Shown here in pieces: positions 16,300 to 24,534 of a DNA stretch of 38,902 bases (positions are counted from its first letter, which is position 1; every line of letters starts with the position of its first letter). The notes below the pieces were generated by a model that saw only the letters and a list, made by a program, of their open reading frames with translations, had not been told where the DNA came from and searched no databases. This DNA is from Vulcanimicrobiota bacterium (GTDB lineage: Bacteria > Vulcanimicrobiota > Vulcanimicrobiia > Vulcanimicrobiales > Vulcanimicrobiaceae), in NCBI GenBank assembly GCA_027459845.1, contig DAIDGS010000156.1, positions 1-38,902 of the forward strand. The letters run 5' to 3'. A program made the position numbers and the translations under genes.

Positions 16300-17265
16300 G
16301 TGGCGGATCGCGTCTTTCTTACCGGTGCCTCGGGCTTCGTCGGCGCGCACGTTGCGCGTGCGCTGCTTGCGGCCGGTTTCGAAGTGCGCGCGCTCACCCG
16401 CAGCGGCCCGCTTCCGGGGCTGTCGAGCGTTCCCGGCGACCTCGAACGCCCGGGCGAGTTGGTCGCGCCGATGCGCGGCTGCCGCTATCTGATTCACTGC
16501 GCGGCGCTCTACTCGTTTGCGCCGCGCGACCGGCGGCGCATGACCCGTATCAACGTCGACGGCACCGCCGGGATCGTCGAAGCCGCTCGGATCGCGCAGG
16601 TCGAACGCGTCGTCCTGACGTCGAGTTCGGCGACGCTGGGCCATGCGCGCGACGGCCGGCTTGCGACCGAAGACGACTACGCCGAGTACGATCTGCGCGA
16701 TGCGTACCATCAATCGAAGTTGGAGCAGGAGCGTGCGGCATTTGCCGGGCGCGTTCCGGTGGTCGCCGTGCTGCCGACCGCGCCGGTCGGCGCGGGCGAC
16801 TGGAAACCGACCCCGACCGGTGCGCTGGTGCGCGACTTCGCCGCCGGACGGATGTTCGCCAAGCCGCCCGGCAACGGCGGGATGAACGTGGTCGCCGTCG
16901 AGGACGTCGCGCGCGCCCACGTGGCCGCGCTGACGCAGGGCCGCGCGGGTGAGCGCTACGTCGTAGGCGGCGAGAACCTGACCATGGACGCGCTCTGGGC
17001 GTTGCTCGCCGAGGTGAGCGGAACCCCCGCGCCGCGGGTGCGCGCGCCCTACGCGCTCGCCATGGCGGTCGCGTATGCCGATGCCGCGCGCTGTCGCCTC
17101 GATCCGCGCGCACAGCCGTTCGCTCCGCTCGAGGGCGTGCGGATGTCGCGCGCGCGCATGTTCGTCGACGATGCCAAAGCGCGGCGCGAACTCGGTCACG
17201 CCCCGATGCCGGTTCGCGATGCGCTGGCGCGCGCCGTTGCCTGGTATCGCGCGCACCCAGCCTAA
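16300..17265 (+). CDS. hpnA: Hopanoid-associated sugar epimerase HpnA (extended SDR)
   Basis: A 321-residue extended short-chain dehydrogenase/reductase. The NAD(P)-binding motif TGASGFVG is at 8-15, INVDGTAGIVEAA near 84-96 is the conserved helix, TSSSATLG (107-114) carries the catalytic Ser/Thr region, and Y136-x3-K140 (YHQSK) is the catalytic pair. HpnA is a conserved neighbour of hpnH whose exact reaction in hopanoid side-chain processing is unsettled. The start is GTG 16300, 24 bases after the hpnH stop; no strong Shine-Dalgarno site is seen. It ends the long operon. Confidence 0.9.
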   Translation: MADRVFLTGASGFVGAHVARALLAAGFEVRALTRSGPLPGLSSVPGDLERPGELVAPMRGCRYLIHCAALYSFAPRDRRRMTRINVDGTAGIVEAARIAQVERVVLTSSSATLGHARDGRLATEDDYAEYDLRDAYHQSKLEQERAAFAGRVPVVAVLPTAPVGAGDWKPTPTGALVRDFAAGRMFAKPPGNGGMNVVAVEDVARAHVAALTQGRAGERYVVGGENLTMDALWALLAEVSGTPAPRVRAPYALAMAVAYADAARCRLDPRAQPFAPLEGVRMSRARMFVDDAKARRELGHAPMPVRDALARAVAWYRAHPA

Positions 17266-17406
17266 GGCGGGATTACCGCGGGGCTGCTCCCCGTCCGGCA
17301 TCACGTCCTCGCGACCCGCCCGGACGACGGCGTGCGGTTCCCCCGTTCGCCGGTTTGCAGGCTAAGTGATGAAACGTGGCACGTCCCGGGCGGCTCCGCC
17401 GCCGCG
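17266..17406. other. Structured intergenic region after hpnA
   Basis: No gene is seen here. Three inverted repeats are visible: CGGGG/CCCCG with a five-base loop just after the hpnA stop (17279-17293), CGTCCGG (17292-17298) with CCGGACG (17320-17326), and a compact GGCGGC-TCC-GCCGCC hairpin at 17389-17403. None is followed directly by a T-run, so Rho-independent termination is uncertain. I could not match the structure to a known riboswitch. Confidence 0.4.
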
Positions 17407-17435
17407 TTGACGGTTCTTTGACTGCGCGCTGATAC
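17407..17435 (+). promoter_or_regulatory. Candidate promoter of the first lipoprotein gene
   Basis: TTGACG (17407-17412) resembles a -35 hexamer (5/6) and is followed 17 bases later by TGATAC (17430-17435), a weak -10. Downstream a short CGGGC...GCCCG hairpin (17441-17457) and an AGGAG ribosome site 8 bases before ATG 17478 complete a plausible leader. Confidence 0.35.
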
Positions 17436-17477
17436 GGTCTCGGGCAAGACTCGCCCGAACCGTCATAGGAGCGCACC

Positions 17478-19610
17478 ATGAAGCTTCGCCACCTCATTGC
17501 CCTCACGCTGGCCGGCCTGCTCGGCGCCTGCAGCGGGGGCGCCGGTCAGTCCGGCGGCCCGTTGCCGGGTGGCATGTCGCCCGATGGATCCGGACCTGCC
17601 GGCGTCGTTGCGCCGGCAGCCGGCGGCACGACCATCCTCAAGCTGCGCATGATCGTTCCCAAGGCAAGCGCATCGCGGGCGCACTACGTCTCGCCCGCGA
17701 CCCTTTCGATCGTGGTCCAAGAGGGGGCCAAAAAGCTCGGCACCTTCGATACCGTGGCCAAAGCCAAGGGCTGCGTCGTGCGTAAGGTCGGCACGGTCTG
17801 CACCTTCCGCATGGCGGCGATGCCTGGCAAATCGCGGCTGCTGGGCATCAAGAGCTATAGCGCGCGCAAGGGCCGCGGTGCGCTCCTGGCCCGCGCGACG
17901 GTCGTGCGGACGATCCTCGCCGGAAAGGTCAACGCCCTCGCCGTCACGCTCGACGGCGTCGTCGCGGCGATCGCCGTTAGCCTGCAGAACGCGCACCCGG
18001 TCACCGGGTCGTCAGCCAGCATTCCGGTCTACGTCACCGCGACCGACGCATCGGGCGCAACCATCGTCGGGCCGGGAACCTACGTTCCACCGATCGTGCT
18101 CCACGATAGCGATAGCAGCGGCGCAACCGCGCTCTCGACCACGCGCGTGCTGCGCCCCTCGACCGCGGTTACCCTCGCGTACAACGGGTCGAGCGCGCTT
18201 GCGAGTGCCACCATTTCGGCCAGCGCGCGCGGCATCCCGGCCTCGAAGATCACCGCCGCAACCCTGACCCCCACGACGCTCGCCGGCGTCACCGAATCGG
18301 GCGCCGCCGCTTTTGCCGTCGTCTCCGACAGCTCGGGGAACGCGGTCGCGTTCGTGCCGGCCGGCGCCGGTCTGGCGAGCGTCGTCGTGGCCGCCGGCGG
18401 CGTGCTGCAGTCGTCGCGCAGCAAGGCGCAGGTGACGCGCGCGACCACGACCCCCGCACCGTTGCCGATCACGCCCGTGCCCGACGAGTGTGCGCCCGAT
18501 CTGGTGCACGCCCAGCTCTACTGCATGTCGTTTTCGAGCAACGTCGTCAGCATCGTGTCGTACAATCCCAGCAACGTGTTGGCACCGCCGACGCTGGCCG
18601 GTCAGGTCACGACCGACGCCCCGACGGCCGGCGTCTCGTTCAGCGGCGCAACCTGCATCATCTGCGGCATCGCCTTCGATCCCAAAGACGATGCGTATAT
18701 CGTGGCCACCGCCAACGGCTACGAACTCTGGTCGACCTCGCCCGGTGCGACCGCCCCGCTCAAAACGCTGCCGGCGCCGATCTCGGAGAACTTCGGCTAC
18801 AACGCGATCACCGATCAGATCTTCTCGGCGTGGTACGGCAACGACACCTTCGACGCGACGCCGGCCTACTCCGGTCTTGACGTGATCGACGTCGCATCCG
18901 GCAATCGCTATACGCTCGACGATCCCTCGCTTTCGCCGTCCTATCCCGACGCCGGCGCGGTCGACACCAAGACCAATATCGCCTTTGCTCCTGAAGAGAA
19001 CAGTCTACCGGTCTACCTGGTGAACCTGAACGCGCCGCCCGATACGTTCGTCGCGCCGACGCCGCTGCCGAGCCCGCTCCCGACCGGCATTCCGCCCTAC
19101 GCGGTCGGCTCGTACAGCAGTCCGGTCGTGGCCGCAACCCCGCCCTCGACGCTGATCACCAACTGCGACGAAACCTATACCGCCGCCGACTCGGTCGAGG
19201 ACCTCGGATTCTTCGGCTCGGAGTTCTGCAGCCAAGACTACGTGGCGGTCGGTGCGCTTCCGACCTCACCGAGCGGGACGCTGAACTTCTCCAACTATGT
19301 CGCCGCGGAGTTGCCGAACACGCCCGACGGCGCGTTTATCTCGCCGCAAGACCCGCACGCGGTCTTGGTGATGAACTTGCCCGGCGTCTGCGCCGACTGC
19401 GGCGTGCTCTATAACTACGACAAGTCGTATCTCGCGATCGTCGACCTCAACAAACTGCTCGCGCTCAACCCGGCCGGTAGCGGCGAATACGACGTGCCCA
19501 CCACCAACCCGTTGACCGGCATCGTCACCTATCTTGCGACCGGGCTCTCGTCGCCGCCGAGCGCGTTCGGCCGGGCGCTGGCGGCCCACGCGCACCATCG
19601 ACGGCGCTGA
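17478..19610 (+). CDS. Large lipoprotein with beta-rich N-terminus and probable beta-propeller
   Basis: A 710-residue lipoprotein: a short signal peptide ends in the lipobox LGAC with C18. Residues about 50-330 are beta-strand-rich (LSIVVQEG, VCTFRM, VTATDASGATIVGPG) and share their plan with the N-terminal part of the lipoprotein at 27627-29474. From about 340 on, repeated strands with paired cysteines (CIICGIAFDPKDD, CADCGVLYNYDK) and turn motifs suggest a beta-propeller. I do not recognise a characterised family and assign no function; the protein is probably anchored at the outer membrane or periplasmic face. The start is ATG 17478 with AGGAG upstream. It is separated from hpnA by 212 bases and lies between hpnA and the hpnG-like gene. 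Confidence 0.8.
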   Translation: MKLRHLIALTLAGLLGACSGGAGQSGGPLPGGMSPDGSGPAGVVAPAAGGTTILKLRMIVPKASASRAHYVSPATLSIVVQEGAKKLGTFDTVAKAKGCVVRKVGTVCTFRMAAMPGKSRLLGIKSYSARKGRGALLARATVVRTILAGKVNALAVTLDGVVAAIAVSLQNAHPVTGSSASIPVYVTATDASGATIVGPGTYVPPIVLHDSDSSGATALSTTRVLRPSTAVTLAYNGSSALASATISASARGIPASKITAATLTPTTLAGVTESGAAAFAVVSDSSGNAVAFVPAGAGLASVVVAAGGVLQSSRSKAQVTRATTTPAPLPITPVPDECAPDLVHAQLYCMSFSSNVVSIVSYNPSNVLAPPTLAGQVTTDAPTAGVSFSGATCIICGIAFDPKDDAYIVATANGYELWSTSPGATAPLKTLPAPISENFGYNAITDQIFSAWYGNDTFDATPAYSGLDVIDVASGNRYTLDDPSLSPSYPDAGAVDTKTNIAFAPEENSLPVYLVNLNAPPDTFVAPTPLPSPLPTGIPPYAVGSYSSPVVAATPPSTLITNCDETYTAADSVEDLGFFGSEFCSQDYVAVGALPTSPSGTLNFSNYVAAELPNTPDGAFISPQDPHAVLVMNLPGVCADCGVLYNYDKSYLAIVDLNKLLALNPAGSGEYDVPTTNPLTGIVTYLATGLSSPPSAFGRALAAHAHHRRR

Positions 19611-19628
19611 CGGCTGGAACGTCCGTGG

Positions 19629-19656
19629 TTTGCCCTCCGGGGCGTGCGGGTATAGT
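19629..19656 (+). promoter_or_regulatory. Candidate promoter of the small lipoprotein gene
   Basis: TATAGT (19651-19656) is a good -10 (5/6); 16 bases upstream lies TTTGCC (19629-19634), a weak -35. A start of transcription near 19663 would leave a leader of about 30 bases with CGGAGGG just before TTG 19694. Confidence 0.4.
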
Positions 19657-19693
19657 TCGCGAAAGCGCTAAATCCGTCGCCACGGAGGGCTTG

Positions 19694-20230
19694 TTGCTGA
19701 AGAGTTCGTTGCTCCCGGCGATCGTCGCGGCGGCGGCGCTCGCCACCGGCTGCGCCGGCGCTGCGGGAACGCCGCCCAGCGCGACGCGCGGGCTGATCGA
19801 GTTGCCGTCCCGTGCGCTGGCCCCGCGTAGCGCGCGCTTTCGTTTGCTGCTGCCGTTGCAGTTCAACGGCAGCGCCTTCGCGGAGGTTCCGGTCGCCTGC
19901 GCTCGCGTCCGGCGCGGCTCGGCGCCCCCGTACGTTCCGCCGGTCGGTGGCTCGTTGCAGTTGAGCGGCAACGTGGTGCTGGTGCCGGCCTGCCTTCCCG
20001 CGCCGCCGCCCGCCGGCGTGCAGGTCTACGTCGTGGCGATCGCGGGCGGTCGCCGCCATCGCGGGGCGGGCAGCGCGCCGCGCCCGGCCTTTGCGCGCGC
20101 GGTACCGATCGCGGGTCCGAGTAGCCTCACCGACGATCCGTGGAGCTTCGCTCCGCTGCTGCCCGCGGTGTCGCTGCGCGCCGGTGCGCCCTATCGGTTT
20201 TTCGTCGGCATCGCCGCGCGTGCCAAGTGA
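19694..20230 (+). CDS. Small secreted lipoprotein of unknown function
   Basis: A 178-residue protein with a hydrophobic signal (LLPAIVAAAALATGC) ending in a plausible lipobox cysteine at position 20. The rest is proline- and alanine-rich with several beta strands (RFRLLLPLQFN, GSLQLSGNVVLVPAC, VQVYVVAIAGG) and one likely cysteine pair. I do not recognise a family. The start TTG 19694 was chosen for the strong CGGAGGG site 5 bases upstream and because it puts the signal peptide at the N-terminus; GTG 19625 would add 23 untypical residues. Its end overlaps the hpnG-like gene by 11 bases, linking the two in translation. Confidence 0.62.
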   Translation: MLKSSLLPAIVAAAALATGCAGAAGTPPSATRGLIELPSRALAPRSARFRLLLPLQFNGSAFAEVPVACARVRRGSAPPYVPPVGGSLQLSGNVVLVPACLPAPPPAGVQVYVVAIAGGRRHRGAGSAPRPAFARAVPIAGPSSLTDDPWSFAPLLPAVSLRAGAPYRFFVGIAARAK

Positions 20231-20807
20231 CCCCGTGGTCGTGGCCGCGACCGCGCTCGAAGCGCGCGCCGCGCGCCGCGAGTTACCGGGTTGGCCGGTG
20301 GTCGAGGCCGGTGTCGCGATGGCCAACGGGCATCCCGACGACGAGCGCCTGATCTTCTGCGGGCTCGCCGGCGGGCTCCACGCGCATCTGCCGACCGGAA
20401 CCGTGGTGATTCCGCGCGAGGTCGCGCGCCTCGATGGCTCGATACTGCGCTGCGACGAGGCGCTGACCGAGGCGTTGATCGCCGGGGCGCGGGCGCTCGG
20501 GCACATCCCGGTAACCGATGCGCTGCTCACCGCCGCAGCGCTGGTCGTCGGCGCCGAACGCGCGCATTTCTCCGGACGCGGCTTTGCCGCCGCCGACATG
20601 GAGACTGGTTTGGCGATTGCGCCGCACGTCGCCGCCGTCCGCGTCATCCTCGATACGCCGCACGCCGAACTCTCACCCGACTGGCTGACCCCCGCCCGCG
20701 CCCTGCGCAAGCCGCGAAACTGGCCGCAAGCACTCTGGCTGGCGCGTCACGCAACGCGCTGCGCGCGCCTGGCCGCCCGCGTGGTCCGCGCGGCCTTCTG
20801 CGCCTAG
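20220..20807 (+). CDS. hpnG: Probable hopanoid-associated nucleosidase HpnG
   Basis: A 195-residue nucleoside-phosphorylase-fold protein. It begins PVVVAATALEARAARRE, has the ribose/phosphate strand FCGLAGGLHAHLPTGTVVIP (47-64) like the G-x-A-G-G-L motif of MTA/SAH nucleosidases, and the substrate-binding AADMETG (124-130, with M127 and E128 contacting ribose in the family). HpnG removes adenine from adenosylhopane to give ribosylhopane. The nearby hpnH and hpnA support this over a general nucleosidase, though two lipoprotein genes intervene. It is somewhat short. GTG 20220 is the start, overlapping the preceding stop by 11 bases. The gene ends 4 bases into the convergent oxidase gene. Confidence 0.72.
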   Translation: MPSDPVVVAATALEARAARRELPGWPVVEAGVAMANGHPDDERLIFCGLAGGLHAHLPTGTVVIPREVARLDGSILRCDEALTEALIAGARALGHIPVTDALLTAAALVVGAERAHFSGRGFAAADMETGLAIAPHVAAVRVILDTPHAELSPDWLTPARALRKPRNWPQALWLARHATRCARLAARVVRAAFCA

Positions 20808-22534
20808 ACGATCGTAAAGTTTTGCATCATGCCGGTATCTTCGTGCGGCAGGATGTGGCAGTGAAAAACCGTCTTCCCAACCCACTGCAGGAAGCGGATG
20901 CGAATCGTGATGCTGCCGTTTTTCCCGTTTTGCTTAGGCGGAATCACGAAGGTGTCCCAAATCTCCACGCGGTCGAGCGGCTTGTCGTCGATCGCGTAGA
21001 GCTGGAACGAGTTGACGTGCAGGTGGAAGGGATGGCTCTCGGTCGCGGTGTTTTCGATGCGCCACTCTTCGGCGGTTCCGAGTTGCGGGCTGGTCGGCGA
21101 ACTCATCATGTCGTAGAGCTGGTCGTTGATGGTGAAGCCGAAGCCGGTGAGCAGATTGCGGTTGGGGCCTTCGGCGAAGACGAAGCGCCGGCGCGCGACG
21201 ATCTCGGCATCGGTGATGCCCGGATACTCGCGGGTGGGCAGCGGGAGCGTCTTCGGGATCGTCATCGCGACCTCCGGGCCGCTGACCACGAAGGTTGCCA
21301 GCTCGTAGCGGGGGGTCGGCTCGAAGTCGACGCCGTCGGTGGCGAGTGAGGCCAGCGTGTAGGTGCCCGGCGTCTTCGGCGCGCGCACCAGCATCTCCAA
21401 GCGATTTGCCGGTAAGATCAGAAAGGCCGGCGCGGTGAACATGGTCGCTGCGGTGACGGTCGTGGTGCCTTTGCCGCTCAAGTCGGCCTTCACCGGCGCG
21501 GCCAAGTTGACGCCGTCGAAGCCGATCAGGTAACTCTCCAGACCGGGCAGGACCAGCGGAAGCGGACCGTCGTTGCAGCCGTTGAGGATGCGCAGCCGCA
21601 CGACTTCGCCCGGCCGCATGGCGAACTGCGGCACGCCCAGCGGCGTGACCTGCGACGGCGTCGTCGTGTTATCCAGCCACGCGACGCCTTGGCCGTTGAC
21701 CGTGAGCATCGTGTAGCTGGTGCCGAAGTTGTAACCGCCTTGGTTGGGCGTCTTGTAGGCGGCGTATTCGCGCTCGTACAGCCCAGGCGTCGTCGTGCTC
21801 TTGTTGACGTTGAGTGTTTGGATGGTGAGAAAGATCTCGCGCGCCGCCGCGATCTCGGGCACCTCGTCGATCGGCCCGCGTACGACGATCAAGCCGGCCA
21901 TCCCGCCGCTGACCTGCACGTCGGTCGAGCCGTGCTTGTGCGGATGGTACCAGTAGAGTCCGCTCGGTTGGTCGCCCGGGATCGGAAAGTGATACTGAAA
22001 GGATTGCTTGGGCGCAATTTCGATCATCGGCGCCATCACGTTGCTCGTTCCGACCGGATCGAACAGGTGCGGAATGGTTTGGATGCCGTGCACGTGCAGG
22101 TTGGTCGTGTTGAAACCGTGCGGATCGTTCATGCGATCGATTGCGTTCGACGGCACCAGCGGACCGCGATAGGTGGGCGACATCGCCTCCATCGCGGTGC
22201 GCACGTCGGGAATCATCACGCTGCCGCGCGGCGCCTCGGCGGCCGGTTCGGGCGGCAGCGCGTTGACCACCTTGATCGAGAGCGTATCACCCGGCCGGCA
22301 CTCCATCATCGGACCGACGGTCTTCCCCCCGTAGGTTCGCGTGCGCAGGCGATAGCGGCCGCCGAAGTTGGTGACGGCATAGCGCACGTCGAGCGTATAG
22401 GAGGGGCCCGGAATCGGCGGAACCGGAGCGGGCCCCGGATTGAACGACGAGCTGCTCGAGCATGCGTCGGTCGCGAGCGCGGCGCTGCCGGCGGCGGCGG
22501 CGAGCGAGGTCACGACGAAACGGCGACGATTCAT
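20804..22534 (-). CDS. Tat-exported multicopper oxidase (laccase-like)
   Basis: A 576-residue three-cupredoxin oxidase with a twin-arginine signal (NRRRFVV near the start, then a hydrophobic core to about 22). All four copper-binding motifs are present: H147-x-H149 (NLHVHG), HPHKHG with H197, H199 and H201, HPFHLH near 490, and H558-C559-H560-x3-H564 (FHCHILPHEDTGMM), which supplies the type 1 copper cysteine with M569 as the likely axial ligand. It should oxidise phenols or metal ions such as Cu(I) or Mn(II) in the periplasm, reducing oxygen to water. The exact substrate is unknown. The start is ATG 22532-22534, with a GGGGAA ribosome site upstream on the minus strand. It is divergent from dxs. 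Confidence 0.94.
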   Translation of the reverse strand: MNRRRFVVTSLAAAAGSAALATDACSSSSSFNPGPAPVPPIPGPSYTLDVRYAVTNFGGRYRLRTRTYGGKTVGPMMECRPGDTLSIKVVNALPPEPAAEAPRGSVMIPDVRTAMEAMSPTYRGPLVPSNAIDRMNDPHGFNTTNLHVHGIQTIPHLFDPVGTSNVMAPMIEIAPKQSFQYHFPIPGDQPSGLYWYHPHKHGSTDVQVSGGMAGLIVVRGPIDEVPEIAAAREIFLTIQTLNVNKSTTTPGLYEREYAAYKTPNQGGYNFGTSYTMLTVNGQGVAWLDNTTTPSQVTPLGVPQFAMRPGEVVRLRILNGCNDGPLPLVLPGLESYLIGFDGVNLAAPVKADLSGKGTTTVTAATMFTAPAFLILPANRLEMLVRAPKTPGTYTLASLATDGVDFEPTPRYELATFVVSGPEVAMTIPKTLPLPTREYPGITDAEIVARRRFVFAEGPNRNLLTGFGFTINDQLYDMMSSPTSPQLGTAEEWRIENTATESHPFHLHVNSFQLYAIDDKPLDRVEIWDTFVIPPKQNGKNGSITIRIRFLQWVGKTVFHCHILPHEDTGMMQNFTIV

Positions 22535-22609
22535 GAATTCCCCACGTGCAGGCGTGACAAACACAGAGGATCGACCTGCTTCCTGCGGGATTTTTCGCCG
22601 CACCCTGCG

Positions 22610-22615
22610 TATACT
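22610..22615 (+). promoter_or_regulatory. -10 element of dxs, suggesting leaderless transcript
   Basis: TATACT (5/6 to TATAAT) ends 6 bases before the dxs ATG at 22622, the spacing expected when transcription begins at the start codon itself. No Shine-Dalgarno sequence precedes the ATG, which supports leaderless translation. A T-rich stretch (22591-22595) lies upstream but is too close to be a standard -35. Confidence 0.5.
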
Positions 22616-22621
22616 CTTGCG

Positions 22622-24520
22622 ATGGTACTGGATCGGATCGACTCGCCGCGCGACGTCAAGGCCCTCTCCCGCGCCGAGATCGAGACGGCGGCCAGCGAGA
22701 TTCGCGCGTTGCTGGTCGAGACGTGCGCGGTCAACGGCGGCCATCTGGCCCCCAACTTGGGCGTCGTCGAGCTCACCCTGGCGCTCCACCGCGTGCTCGA
22801 TCTCCCGCACGATAAGCTGGTCTGGGACGTCAGCCATCAAGCCTACGTGCACAAGATTCTCACCGGCCGGCGCGCGCGTTTCGGGAGCATTCGTCAGGGC
22901 GGCGGCATCTCAGGCTTCGCGATGCGCAGCGAGTCGGAGTACGACCAGTTCGGGGCGGGCCATGCCAGCACGTCGGTGTCGGCCGCGCTCGGGATGGCGC
23001 TGGCGCGCGATTTAGCCGGCGGCGACGAAACCGTCGTCGCGGTGATCGGCGACGGCGCCCTGACCGGCGGCCTGGCGTACGAGGCGCTCAACAACGCCGG
23101 GAATCTCAAGTCCAACTTCATCGTCATCCTCAACGACAACGAAATGTCGATCGCGCCCAACGTCGGCTCGATCGCGTCGTATCTCTCGGTGTTGCGCAGC
23201 AAGCCCTTTGCGAAACTCGCGCGCCGCACCGGCAAGGCCGTGCTCGACCACATTCCGCTTGGCGGTGCCGCTAAGAAGGCGATTGAAAGCGCTGAGATCG
23301 GTGCGATGCGGTTCATCGCGCCGGCCGAGAAGACCGCAGTCATCTTCGAAGAACTCGGCTTTCGCTACATGGGTCCGATCGACGGACACAACTACGACGT
23401 GCTGGTCGATGCGCTGGTCACGGCCAAAGAGTTCGACAAACCGGTGCTGCTGCACGTACGCACCATCAAAGGCAAGGGCTTCGAGCCGGCCGAGCGTGAC
23501 GCTCGTACGTTTCACGGCATCGGCGCCAACGTCTACGAGCCGCGCGACGGCAGCAAAAAAGCGGCCGGTGGCGGCGCACCGAAGTTTCAAGACGTCTTCG
23601 GCGACGTGATGATTGCGCTTGCCGAAGCCGATCCGCGCGTCGTCGGCATCACCGCCGCGATGCCCGACGGAACCGGCCTATCCAAGTTCGCGAAGCGGTT
23701 CCCGGATCGCTACTTCGACGTCGGCATTGCCGAAGCGCATGCCGTATGTTTTGCCGCCGGTATGGCGACCAGCGGGCTGCGCCCGATTTGCGCCATCTAT
23801 TCGACGTTTCTGCAACGTGCCTACGACCAAATCGTGCACGACGTGGTCGTGCAGAATCTTCCCGTTATCTTCTGCATGGATCGCGCCGGGTTCGTCGGCG
23901 ACGACGGACCCACGCACATGGGGCTCTACGACATCGCCTACCTGCGCACGTTGCCGAACATCACGATCATGGCACCGCGTAACGAGGACGAACTGCAGCC
24001 GATGCTGGAGCACGCGCTGGCGTTGGGTGCGCCGGCCGCGATCCGCTATCCGCGGGGTTCGACCAGCGGCGCGCATCGCGATCCGATTGCGCCGATCCAG
24101 CACGGGCGCGCCGAGGTGCTGCGGCGCGGGAGCGAGACCGCCATCTTGGCCTACGGCAATACCGTCGACGTCGCCCTCGACGCCTACGATCGCATCGCTG
24201 CGGCCGGGCTCGCGGTGCCGACCGTCGTCAACGCGCGCTTCGTCAAGCCGCTCGACGACGTCTTGATGCTCGCGTTGCCCGAAACGCACCGGCGCGTCAT
24301 CACGCTCGAGGAACACTCGCTGGCGGGCGGGTTCGGCTCGGCGGTCGCCGAGTTTATAGCCGACCACGGGCTGGACCTAGCGATCGAACGCATCGGCGTC
24401 CCGAACGTTCTGGTGCAGCACGATTCGCAGGCCAAGCAGCGCGCGATGGTGGGCCTGACGGCCGACGCCCTCGCGCGACGCATTCATGCGCGCGCGGTCG
24501 AGGAGCCGCAACGGGTCTGA
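22622..24520 (+). CDS. dxs: 1-deoxy-D-xylulose-5-phosphate synthase
   Basis: A 632-residue thiamine-diphosphate enzyme that joins pyruvate and glyceraldehyde 3-phosphate, the first and flux-controlling step of the MEP isoprenoid pathway. The N-terminal HLAPNLGVVEL and VWDVSHQAYVHKILTGR segments, the ThDP-binding motif GDGALTGG...NDN (143-173), the domain II FDVGIAEAHAV segment with the catalytic glutamate and FVGDDGPTHMGLYD are all canonical. The transketolase C-terminal domain is complete. ATG 22622 is placed by the conserved N-terminus and by the -10 just before it. It lies 5 kb after the hopanoid operon and would supply its precursors. The next gene follows after 14 bases. Confidence 0.97.
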   Translation: MVLDRIDSPRDVKALSRAEIETAASEIRALLVETCAVNGGHLAPNLGVVELTLALHRVLDLPHDKLVWDVSHQAYVHKILTGRRARFGSIRQGGGISGFAMRSESEYDQFGAGHASTSVSAALGMALARDLAGGDETVVAVIGDGALTGGLAYEALNNAGNLKSNFIVILNDNEMSIAPNVGSIASYLSVLRSKPFAKLARRTGKAVLDHIPLGGAAKKAIESAEIGAMRFIAPAEKTAVIFEELGFRYMGPIDGHNYDVLVDALVTAKEFDKPVLLHVRTIKGKGFEPAERDARTFHGIGANVYEPRDGSKKAAGGGAPKFQDVFGDVMIALAEADPRVVGITAAMPDGTGLSKFAKRFPDRYFDVGIAEAHAVCFAAGMATSGLRPICAIYSTFLQRAYDQIVHDVVVQNLPVIFCMDRAGFVGDDGPTHMGLYDIAYLRTLPNITIMAPRNEDELQPMLEHALALGAPAAIRYPRGSTSGAHRDPIAPIQHGRAEVLRRGSETAILAYGNTVDVALDAYDRIAAAGLAVPTVVNARFVKPLDDVLMLALPETHRRVITLEEHSLAGGFGSAVAEFIADHGLDLAIERIGVPNVLVQHDSQAKQRAMVGLTADALARRIHARAVEEPQRV

Positions 24521-24534
24521 ACCGGTCACCCGGG

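Noticed and set aside
17266-17477. Cobalamin or c-di-GMP riboswitch before the lipoprotein gene
   Set aside because: The conserved boxes of these riboswitches are not seen; only generic hairpins are present.
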